Shown: positions 43,425-55,400 of the stretch, in pieces
How the letters are laid out: every line of letters begins with the position of its first letter
Numbering within the stretch: position 1 is the stretch's first letter
Assembly: GCA_943736015.1 (NCBI GenBank)
Contig: OX031069.1
Location: 38,040,728 to 38,104,727 of the forward strand
DNA length: 64,000 nucleotides
Direction: 5' to 3'
Origin: Tridacna crocea
Lineage: Eukaryota > Mollusca > Bivalvia > Cardiida > Cardiidae
The notes under the pieces: generated by a model
The model's database searches: none
The model's input: only the letters and a program-made list of their open reading frames with translations
What the model was told of the DNA's origin: nothing
Made by a program: the position numbers and the translations under genes

Positions 43425-46400
43425 CTGAAAAAAAAAAAATCATACTTTCTTTGTTTTATCCCACAACAAACATATTTTAAACTTTAAAATGTTGCCACAC
43501 GTGACTGATTTTGCATAAGGTAGATCTAGATCTGTCAGCAGAGAAAGTCCCTTATCCAGGAAGATATTCCAGCAGAAACTGAGCGGCAGTTGCAACTAGT
43601 AGGTTTTCTAAAGTCGAAAAATACCTAGTGGAAGTAGTTGACCATTTACCAGACGACAAAATTTTAGATTTGTCCAAATCAAAAGCATATGCAGACGACA
43701 AAGTAAAAGTGATTGAAATTTGTTTAGCGGAGGGTAGAAAACATTGTGGGCAAAGGAGAAAATGCTGGTTACCAGCATTTTCTCCTTTTTCTTCAATATT
43801 GGCTAAAGTCTCAGGGTTGTCAAAAGTAGGGATTGTGTGCTAATGGGTTAAACCCTTTACCACACAATCCCAAGTTTGAACAATCCCAAAGAAGAAACAT
43901 TTTGGAGAGGTACTGAGAAAAGGAAGAAATGATTTTAATCAATCATTTTTCCATTTCCCAGAATGTTTTCTACCCAGTCAAAGTTACATTTCATCATTTT
44001 GACCTGATTTAAATTGTCGCCCACAAATTCTTTCAGCATAAACAGTCTAAAAAAGCATTTGCAGTGTATAAATTAGTTGTGGTTCAAATTTTAATATGTT
44101 TCTTTAACATAAGAAAGGGGGAAATGCTGGATACGACACCAATTTCAAAAGCCGTCTTTTTTAGGATGACTAAAACTTCAGAATGTGTGCTAAAGTCTTT
44201 CAGTTATCCCTTTGTTAGCAAGCATCTTATTTCTTGCCAATTTTTGGCTCCTAAGAACTTGCTTCCTCTAGCCAAACTTTAGATAGCTTTAAAAAACCCA
44301 ATTAATGAGAAGTGCATAAATATATCGAAATAAAATCGGGTTCACAAGTCCATGTCAAGACATCGTAGCAAAAGGATAAATTGTAGTTAGTGTTGAGAAA
44401 TTTGGTAAAAAAAAATATGATAAAAAATGAAAATAAAAAGGCAAGTACAATCAATTATAAATCTAAATGTCGGAAATGAGATTTCATGCGAGACAAAATC
44501 CCTTCAAGCATAACCGTACTAAGTCTAGTACATTTAGCTCTTTACCACGCAATCACGAGTTATAAGCTTTTTGAAAAAATAGTGGGAAAAGGAAAAAATC
44601 CTGGTAACCAGTATTTTCTCCTTTTCCCACTGTTTTCTACCATATCAATGACCGATAACATCATTTGAGCTACTCTGAATGTTGTCTGAAAAAAATGCCT
44701 TTAATTTGGACCAGTCTGAAATGTTGACGTGTGTTGACACTTTGCCAAACAATCCTTGGTTTTTACCTTCTTGAGATAGAAGCCTTTAGAAAACATTGTG
44801 GATATAGGAGAAAATGCTAGTAACCAGCATTTCTCCTTTTCCCACGGTGTTTTCTATCCTGCTGGAAACAAATTTCAATTTCTGAGTTACGTTTATTTAG
44901 ACGTCTGCAAGTGCTTTCAATTTGGACCAGTCTAAAATTTTGTCGTTTGGTAAAGAGTTAAAAGAGTCAACTGCCGGTGTATCCTACCTTCTTTTATCCC
45001 AGAGTTTTACCATTTGGTCATAGGACGCAGATAAAAATTGGTGTTCATTTGTATGTGACCAAGCAACACTGGATACAAAACCTTCGTGTGACGTATAGGT
45101 ACATCTAACTAAAGCTCCATCTGAAAGGAAAATAATTAAAACATGCCATGTTCTGTAAAAAGGTTTTTTTAATGGATCTTAAAGAAATATTAATCCAGGT
45201 CAGCCTCCTGAGGCGGACTTGGGTCAAAACAATTTTGCATTTGGCCAAGTCTACTTCCTCATTCGGTCATTTGCCAGACAAAATGGATTTTGTTCAACAG
45301 AGCATAGTTAAAATATTTTGACCATTTTACAATGTACAGTATATAGGGAATTTGGAGTTTTACACTATGAAAGTTTCCAGTGCAGGGATAAGCGTGATGC
45401 TTCAATTCACTACAAAAACCTGGAGCAATATAACAGTAAATAATTCAAATCTACGCAAAGGTTCTGGTCAGAACATCGCGCCAAACTCAGGACTACCCGA
45501 TACATTTGAGATGGAGTGTATTCTCTTGGTCAGAGAGTTAATCCTTTACTAAGAAATCCCTGATTTTCACGACCCTGTGAGAGGCCTTTTGAAAACATTG
45601 TGGGAAAAGGAGAAAATGCTGTAACCAGCATTTCCTCCTTTTTCCCACATTGTTTTCTACCCTGTCCAAAACAAAATTCAATTTCTGTGTCAAATTAATT
45701 GTCTGCTAATGCTTTGAATTTGAACGTCTAAAATTTTGACATTTAACAAGCGTTAAAAGAATAGTTCCATTTTAATAGGACAGTGATTATGCTTTTGAAT
45801 TGGCATTTAATCTGTAAACCCTTTACCACAAAATCCCAATCGTAACAAGCAAGCTTTGCAAACATTGTGGGAAAGGAAAAACCTGGTTACCAGCTCTTCC
45901 TCCCTTTTCCTCGATGTTTTCTACCTTTTGAAATAGCACTCTTAATTTTTTTGCGTCACATTTTATCTTCTGCAAATGCTTTTAATTTGGGCAAGTCTAA
46001 AATTTTGTCACTTGGTTAGGAGATACAGGAAAATGTAACTTGTCCAAATTTAAAATATTTGCCCACCACCAATAATTATTATCCAAACTAAAAGCAATGA
46101 CACATGACAAAATAGCTACGATTAAGGCCTGTTTCACATCAGCCTTGCGATTTTTCGTCGTACGATTTCCGCCGCAAACACAATCGCTACCTATTCGTAC
46201 CCGTCGCACATACTGCAAATTTGCAAAGCTATCCCCGTACGTTGTTCGTACGCTTGACTCACGAACTGTACTACGGTGTCCGCAGGTTGACCGTACGAAA
46301 AAAACAAAGCGACGTGTTCGCACGGCCGTCATGCGATTATCTCAAGGCTGCCGCACAAATTCTCAAGGCACCCGCAAGACTGCCGTAAGAATTTTCAAAG

Positions 46401-49400
46401 TTTCTTACGACGACCGCACGGCAAGCACGAATTTGCAAGACAGCTGTACGGTGTTCGTGCGATCGCCTTAAGGAGGAGGTATTATCTCTTCTTGTCCAGA
46501 TTTAGATAAATATAGACACAATGGTATGCAGCAACATCCTCATTCCGCAGAAGGCCTTAGAAGAGTTAACTTCGGCTATCCAGGCACAGAGGTTGCGTAT
46601 TGCAGCCATGAACAGGATACTCGCCGATGAAGAACGGGACGACGCTATTTTACGTTAAAGGCATATTTGTCACTCTTGTACAAGCATGTGGTTTCTTCAT
46701 CTGAACCCTGGGTTGGTGGTACCTCGGTTTTATCAGGTTCAATGGGAGGTTCAGCAACCGTAGCCTTCCCCTTTCCCTTTTGAGATCTTTGTTTCTGAGG
46801 CATGGCCTTCTCTTCCTGAAATCTCGACAGCGACTGATGACGAACAAGACATAAAACTTTTTAAAACAGGTGGGATGACGCTAACTTTTCGCAAGGCATT
46901 TGCAGGACAGCCGTGCGTATCAATACGTTGTTCGTACGTTCCGCAGTAGTCTTCAGACAGACTTTCACCAAACGCAAGACGTTCGCAAGACAGCCGCAAG
47001 ATGTCCATGCAATAATTGTGCAGTCTTCGCAAGACAATCGCAAGTATAAAACCGTACGATTGATATGCGATGGTCTCAAGGTAACCGTGCGGCTGCTGTG
47101 TGGCAACCGTGCAGTTGCCGTGCGAAGTCAAAAATCGCAAAGAAATCGCAAAGAAAATGAGCATGTTGAAAAACTAGCTTGCGACGTCTACGGCGTTGGG
47201 AATTCGTACGGCAGTCTTGCGGAGTCCGCACGAAGTCCTGTGATTTGTCAAAAAATGTACCCGTAAGGCTGATATGAAACAGGCTTAAATGGTAGAATTT
47301 GTGGACAAAAAAAGAGAAAATGTTGGTTCTCAGCATTTTCTCCCTTTCCCACATTTTTCTCAAAACAGGGCCAATTCATTGTCAACTCCAACTACCTGAT
47401 ATCTTTTCATACATACTGATACACTGACCTTAAACACTCTAAAAAAAATACAGCTATGACAAGGTCAACTACGCACCTGAAGTTCTCGGATCCCAGAGTC
47501 TTATATGCCTATCAGTTGATCCAGTGATTAACAAATGGTTTATGGGAGAATATGATAAACTTAGAAATGCTTTGTTTCCTTGCTGAAAAGAAAAAAATAT
47601 TGAGTTAAACGATAGGGTACGTTTATCCTTCAAAGTCAAGGTAGCAGCCAAAATTACACAATGAGTACTATTAAATGCATCTTCCTTTAAATCATATCGT
47701 TTAACTCGTTACCAAACGACAATATTTTAGGCTTGTCCAAATCGAAAACATTTGCAGACGACAAAATAAAAGTGACTGAAAATTGGAAATTTGTTTTGTG
47801 AAGGGTAGAAAACATTGTGGGAAAAGGAGAAAATGCTGGTAGCAAAGGAGAAAATGCTGGTAGCCAGCATTTTCTCCTTTTCCCACAATGGTTTCTAAAG
47901 GCTTCTTTCTCAGGGGCGTCAAAAGTAGGGATTTTGTGGTAATGGCTTAAACATCATGGAGATTGTTGTGAAGATGACAATCTATTACTGTGTGGTCAGT
48001 CCACATGTCAGTTGCAGGCATGAAGAATAAATTTTAAAACCAGGTCATAAGTAAACAAAAGATCGAGTGACTTTGCAACTTTTGTCCTAGTTTAAACATT
48101 CAAGTTATACACTTGGACTGATCTTCAACTTAAAAGCCAGAAACCCTTCATTTAACCAATTACAACACAATGACAACTTTTAACGACCCTGGGTGAAGGG
48201 ATGTTTTGAAAACTTTGTGGGAAAAGGAGAAAATGCTGGTAACCAGCATTTTCTCCTTTTCCAACAAAGTTTCCTGCTCTACCAAATAAAAAGTGCATCT
48301 TGCGAGCCACTATGAAATTGTCATCTGCAAATGCCTTCGTTCTCAAAAGGTCTAAAGTTCTGTATTGTGACAAAAGGTTCAGCCACATATCATTTGTATA
48401 CTGAAACAATTTTAACATTTTAGGGGGAAAAAAAAAAACGCTTGGAACCAACCACTCTTAGGAACATTCTTAGTCTCACTCTTCAGAATTTTGTCAATGT
48501 GAAAGTAACAGAACCTCTGAATTTAGAATCAGCAGCTACATAGATATTTCTTCAAAATTTCAGGCCGACTAGAGATACTGAAAAAAAAAAAAAAAATATG
48601 GGGGGGGTGTAGGGGTCTCGACACCCCTTCAAACCCCCCGTCCCTGGATCTGCCAATGGGTAAGTTGGGCAGTGATCCGAAGTAAGATTTTTTTTCAGCC
48701 TTTTATCTTACCATAGACGATGTTTGTTCAGCTGTTTCGAGATCCCATAATCTGATGGTATGGTCCCAGGATGCTGTACAAACTTCATGATCACCTAGCC
48801 AGGACACTGCTGACAAGCACCCAGTGTGCCCGGACAGGGTGAGTACCGGTACTCGGCTCTGTACTTTGTGACTGGCTTTCTGCTTCTTTTTGGGATTGTC
48901 TTCATTATCATCATGAGCCTCATCTCTATCTATTACTGGATATATTGCACAAAAAGACAGAAGTTTGTTTTACTACCACTAATTCAGGAAAAAATCAAGA
49001 CTTCTACTGAACAAAACTATTAATAAGTCTACTAATATCACATTTTGGGGGAGAATTTCATTTTTCCGCATACATTCCCAGCTTATTTCTGTTTTTGTCC
49101 CGCAATAAATTACATTTTGAAAATAAAAAAATAGTTTTTCCTGTTCACACAATGTATTCAAAAAGCTTTTTCTCATACTTTTTAAACGATGTTCTGTACA
49201 GGTTAAATCGGACCGATACTGGATTGATTGTAGTCAAAGTAATATGTACAATCTACTATCATTTCAAAAGTTTGGTTACAACGTATTAAAAGGCTTATGT
49301 ACAGATATTTGCTCAATCATTCTAAAAAGTTTTTAGCAGTATTTCACCCATTACCACACAATCCCTAGTTTTGACGACCCTGAGAAAGAAGACTTTAGAA

Positions 49401-52400
49401 AACATTGTGGGAAAAGGAGAAAATACTGGTAACCAGCATTTTCTCCTTTTCCGAAACAATGTTTTCTACCCTTCGCAAAAGAAATTTCAAGTTTTCTGTC
49501 ACTTTAATTTTGTTGTCTGCAAATGCTTTCGATTTGGACAAGCCTAAAATTTTGTCGTTTGGTAATGAGTTAAAGCAAATAAGTCATAACTTTGTAATAA
49601 ATAAGCTGCTTTCCTTAATACATTACCAAACAATCATGGGTTTTCATGACCATGCAAAGAAAGGATTTTGAAAACATTTTGGGGGGAAAGGAGAAATAGC
49701 TGGTAACAAACATTTTCTCCTCCCACCGAGTTTTGAAGCCTTTACAAATCCTTGTATACATTTTCTCCTTCCACCGAGTTTTGAAGCCTTTACAAATCCC
49801 TGTACACAAGTCGCAATTTTTTGTTCTCAGTAAATGTTTGGAATTTGAATGGGACTAAAACTGTCATTTGGTACAGAGTTAAAAATTATCTACATATAAT
49901 TGCATTTGAAAAAGAGATGCTCTACAATTTACACACCAGCAGACCACAACTTCAGCATATTGTCCCATCCACCACTGCAAAACTGAAATAGACAAAAGTA
50001 AGACATTATGCATGACGTAATTCTATTAAGAACATATGAGAAGTACCCTTTCTGTGTAATACAGTGATACTGGACTGCATGTGAAGAGTCTTCTGGCAAA
50101 AATGAGGTTTAGAGCATCTTTGTGATGCATAACACTTAGCTAGTCATCACGTAGCTATGGATACATCAGATCCGTTTTCAGAGCTCCAGATAGAAGGAGT
50201 GATTTTGAATTGAAAGTTGAAAATGCTAATTGTTCTCGAGTAAACCTTATGTGGTGAGTACTCATCAGCATCGTCCCATCGAGACGATTCTAATGAGTAC
50301 CCACAACATATGGTTTGGAAGAGAAATAATATATTTAATATACCATCAACCCCTCTTATCTAGAGTTCTGCATTTTGTCTACAAACTAAATGAATTATAG
50401 GATAGTCCTCGTCAAAACTGTTAGCTGGTGCTCCTTTTTAAAGAGAATGGTTTGAAACCTATTCAGTTTTGAAAATCTATGCTGAAAACAAACATGTTTT
50501 AGAGTAGGTATATTTCTTTAAAAACCTTGACAATCATGGATTTGTCTTTTACGGTTGAACTAGTAAACATTTCAAACGAGTAGTACGTCAGTATTTGACC
50601 ATGATAGTGTATCAATATTTCATACACGTCAAGTGATCTTTTATTTAACTATCAATATTTCATCCTTTTCAAGTGATCCTTTATTTAAACATATTTATTT
50701 TACATCGATTGAGACACAAGCTCTTACAACTTATACTAATCTCGCTCGGTTCTGCTTCCTCGAAACTACACCAGTACTCGCGCCGAATGTGTGGACCAAT
50801 GAAAAATCCCAAAGTTGACACCCGCTCCAGGGGATCAAACTCAGGACCTTTTGGTTACGAGACCGACGCTCAACCTCACAACCATGGACACCTTTAACTA
50901 GTTAGGGGATGAACGCTTTGAAAACATAGAAGCAACAAGGTAAAATAAATGTAACCAGCATTTTGTCCCTTTCCAACGTTTCTATCCTTTTAAAGAGCGA
51001 TCAAATCATTAAAATATTTGTTTGTTGCAAATGCTTGTAATTTTGACAGGAATAAATGAGCAATGCTTTAACAAAAGGGGGCTTAATGATTCTTCCTATC
51101 ATTCCAAGCAAGCCATCACATACTAGTATACTAGTGGATCCACAACAACCAACTTTTTACAACTCACTTAACCCCGTTTGTCAAATAATCCCTGGTTTTT
51201 ACGACCCGGAGATGGAAGCCTTTTGAAAACATTGTGGGGAAAGGAGAAAATGCTGGTAACCAGCATTTTCTCCTTTTCCCACAATGTTTTCTACCCCGCT
51301 GGAAACAAATTTCAATTTTTGAGTTACGTTTATTTTTTCATCTGCAAGTGCTTTCCGAATTTGGACCAGTCCAAAATTTTGTCGTTTTGTAATGAGTTAA
51401 AAAAGAGATAGGCTGGTCTTTTGACATTTCGATACTTTTTGCAGATGCATCAAGCCCCCTGTTCACAGAGCTTTTCACAAATAATTTCATACTTTTCATA
51501 ACAAAAACCTGTATATATTTGGGTATGTACATAGGTAACAACCTACGTCATAGCATAATGTCATCGGAGACGTTTTAAATCCGCCATTTTCGTTCTAAAA
51601 AGGTAAGTTTTTCAGCTTGTACATTATTGTTATTGAAGATCTGTCCAAACAAGGCAGTGCATATGGTATCTGACAACTTACTTCGCTTGTATACATTAAT
51701 ATTTTGTTCATTAGTTTCGTTGATTTTTCAATTACCTCCGCTCAATTTTCGAAGCGTGTGATACAGGTGCTATTTAAAAATAGATGTCATATACAATGCC
51801 CTTAATAATTCTGTTGAGGTGTTTAGAGCTACGACATTGTTTCATGGCATTTTGATTTCACGAATAGGATAAATATATTTACCGTCACCACATGAAGTAG
51901 GTAATCTAAAGTAAATTTTAGATAAACATATCTTTTTAAAGTAATTAATCAGCACTTTGCGCACAAAATGGCGGCTATTCCGACACCTCTGCTATGACGT
52001 AGGTTGTCACTCTTGGTATGTAGGATAACAATCTAACCCTTTGCCCAGACTTTTCCACAGCCACACACTCAACACTACCAGCATGACCTCTACAGGCATG
52101 GATACAATCTATTTCATTCTTATCTGTGTCCCATTCCCATAGGAGTATTGTCTGATCTTGGGAACCAGACATGAAACTGCGGCAAGTGCCATCTGAAATA
52201 CAAATAAATCTCAGATAAACCAACGACAGAGGGTATCTGACATAGGCTGATACTTGGGAAACAGTTTTGTAAACAAGGCAAGAAAAACTACATAAAGTAA
52301 GCCTCTGTTGAGTTAAGAGTCAGCTCTTGTATCTACATGAAAACGGAAAACTATCGTCAGCATACTACCACAGCAAAAGTCAAAGCACTACTGATAATCC

Positions 52401-55400
52401 TTTACCATGTGAAGAAATTGTAGATTTGTCTGGTAGGAAAAGGCATTAGCAGACAATATTAACAAGAGTTATCACTAAACATGATCATACCCCTCACCAG
52501 GTCCTTGTCACAAAACAGCTGTTTGTCACAGAATGCAGACTGGTTTAGTATAAAAGTATGAGTTGAAAAAAAGATGAAAGTTCCAACAAAGGGTTGCACT
52601 CGGTAACTCTTTACCACACAATCCCTACTTTTAATGACCCTGAGAAAGAAGCCTTCTGAAAAAAATGTGGGAAAGTGAGAAAATGCTGGTAACCACAAGC
52701 TTCTCCTTTTCCAACAATGTTTTCTTCCCATCCCAAAACAAATTTTAATTTTTGAATTGCATTAATTTCATCGTCTGCAAATGCTTTCCATTTTAACTAG
52801 TCTAAAATTCTCCTTTGATACAGAGTTAAAGGTTAATTCGTCATCCTTTAAAGCACAGAGACCCAAGGTACGACATAAATCTTTAGCAATATACACAGGC
52901 AATAATTTGAACCATTGGAGTGATACAGAGGTAACATTACCATTAATATTTACAGAGCCATGTTTTCCATGACATGGAACTGCTGCTGTAATGAAGCTGA
53001 GTTCAATGTAGTATTTTAGAGTGGGAGTGTTATTATTCACATTCATATAGTTTTGTACATTAGAAATTGAAGGAGTATTTCACTAGACAAATCGTAAATT
53101 AAACAGATATAATTTAGCAAAAATTGGAAGGTCAAGAGAGATAATTCTGCAAACACATTGCACAGTCATGAAAATTGCACATGCACAACTTCATACATAT
53201 ATAAATAGGAACATTGTGTCTAAATTTGAGTCCAGTATCTGAAAAAGCATACAAGTATTTAAGTGAACAAATTTGAGTCTATGGACAAACAGATGGACAG
53301 GTTGTATCAAAAACAGAACTCATTATAAGAAATCTATTATTAATTAGTTCTGTGCATTAAAAAGAGAAGGAGTATTACACTGGACAAACTTTGAATTAAA
53401 GCAATACAATTTAGCAAAAAATTGCAAAGTTCAAGGTACAATAATTCTGCAAGGCATTCCAACAGGGTCATGAAAATCGCACATGCACAATTTTATACAT
53501 ATAGAACCACTGGATGAATTTTGAGTTCAGTACCTAAAAACTGTAGGAGTATTTCACTGGACAAATTTGTGTCTATGGACGCACAGACTGACAGCCAGAC
53601 AATGGTGATTCCAGTATCCCCCCTCCACTTTGTTCTGGAGGGTAAAATAAAGAGTGGCTCAAATTCTGGGATTCATTTATAAAAAGATTACCATAACCAT
53701 CATTTTCTTTTCCTGCGATGTTTTCAAAAGCCTTCTGTGTCATGTCCAAATGACAAAATTTTAAACTTGACCAAATTAGAGGCATTTGCTGACGGCCAAC
53801 CAAATGGAACTCAAGAGAGGACTTCTACCATTGATAGGATAGAAAACATTGTGGAAAATGAAGAAAATGCTGGTTACCAGCATTTTCTTCTTTTTCCACA
53901 ATGTTTTCAAAAGGCTTCTTTCTATAGGTTGTTAAAACTCAAGATAGTGTGCCGTGGTAAAGAACAAACACCTATACTCTCTCACCTGCCTTTATCCATG
54001 AGACACATTTGACAGGCAAGCTATGTCCCGAGACAGTCTGAAGTGCCTTTCCTTCAGTTGACCACAGTCTTAATGTGTTGTCATAGCAACCTGTCAATAT
54101 ACTATAAAAAAAAAATTCGGATTGGCTCATAAATGTTAAATTAACTCTTAACCCTTTTCCACACAAGCCTGACTTTTAACAGCCCTGTGAAAGAAGCCTT
54201 AGAAAAACATTGTGGGAAAAGGAGAAAATGCTGGTAACCAGCATTTTCTCGTTTTCCCATAATGTTTTCTTCCCCTCCTAAAAAAGTTTCAATTGTTAAG
54301 TCACATTCATTTTGTCATCTACAAATGCTTTCAATTTGGACTAGTCTAAAGTTTTGTTGTTTGGTAAAGAGTTAACCAGACAACCATTATGTCTCTGGTT
54401 CAAACTGACACCATTTGCACACAAAAAATAATATGTGGCTCAAATGCTAACATATGCCATCCAAGGAGAAGAAAACATTATGGGAAAACGAGAGAATGAA
54501 ACTTAGTGGAGCCTGTATTTGTTTAATCTCATTATGCCTGAAAGGTTGTAATATGTTACTGCCCCCATCTTTAGTTCAACCGTCCGTCACTCTGTTAGCA
54601 ATTTCTTGAGTGTGCAACTCCTCCAACAGTTTCCATTGGAATAAGTTCAAACTTAAAACAATGAATCTCTATGGTATGTAGTTGTGCATGTGAATTAAAA
54701 CTTGGATATATGTAGGCATTCTAGATTTTAACCCATTTCACTGACAAGCCCCTTCAGGCCAGATGCGCTGCTTTGCCAAGCTCTTGTTTTACTATGTTTT
54801 CAACAGCCTTTTTCATCAACACCTGGCATTATTTTTAGGTTTATTTGCAGAAGGAGGCATGTTAAGTGCTGCTTTCACTTTAATCCGTTTATGGCAAAGG
54901 CAGAATTAGTTACATTGGTAAACAAAGTGTTATATCATAATGACCTGAAAACATTGTGGAACAAGAGCTTCGCAAAGCGGCGCATATACGCCCGAAGGGC
55001 CTTGTCAGTGAAATGAGTTGAAATGACGGAAGGGCCATGAATGAAGAGTAGTTAATTTCCATGATATGTGAAAAAAATTAAAGGGCAATAACTAAAAAAA
55101 GAAAGGGTGGCACAGTTACAAATTTTGTAAATTGCTGTTCTCCACAAGGTGTTCTATCAGTTTTGAAAGGTTCAAGATCATAGCTTATATATTTTAGAAA
55201 TTATGGCCCAGACAAAAATTCAAAGAGAAAACTAACAAAGGGCAATAACTAAAAAAAGAAGGATGGTAGAGTTATGGTTCTTGTGCTGTGCACTTCTTTA
55301 TAATCTGTTCTATAAGTCTTTGAAGTTTCAAGATGATAGGTTTTAAAGTTTGGGAGTTATTGCCTGGACAAAAATTCAAACTAAAAAATTAACAAAGGGC

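Larger units (their letters stand above)
46124..47286 (+). mobile_element. Nonautonomous PIF/Harbinger element, ~1.16 kb
   Basis: Terminal inverted repeats are GGCCTGTTTCACATCAGCC at the left and GGCTGATATGAAACAGGCT at the right, matching at 17 of 19 positions. TAA lies on both sides, the three-base TWA-type target duplication of PIF/Harbinger. The interior is rich in CpG and in short CGCAAGAC, GCCGTACG and CCGCAAG motifs on both arms, unlike the AT-rich surroundings. The centre holds two short ORFs that are the tips of the two Harbinger proteins, so it is a deletion derivative that depends on another copy for transposase. Confidence 0.82.

Noticed and set aside
46097-46471. 124-codon frame in the CpG-rich part of the Harbinger derivative
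   Set aside because: It reads through the terminal repeat and short inverted motifs ([13 protein letters not shown]). The overlapping minus frame is equally open, as expected of palindromic DNA.
50817-50893. A possible tRNA gene with CGT anticodon
   Set aside because: A and B boxes are present but the acceptor stem does not pair and no full cloverleaf forms, so it is listed as a SINE head.
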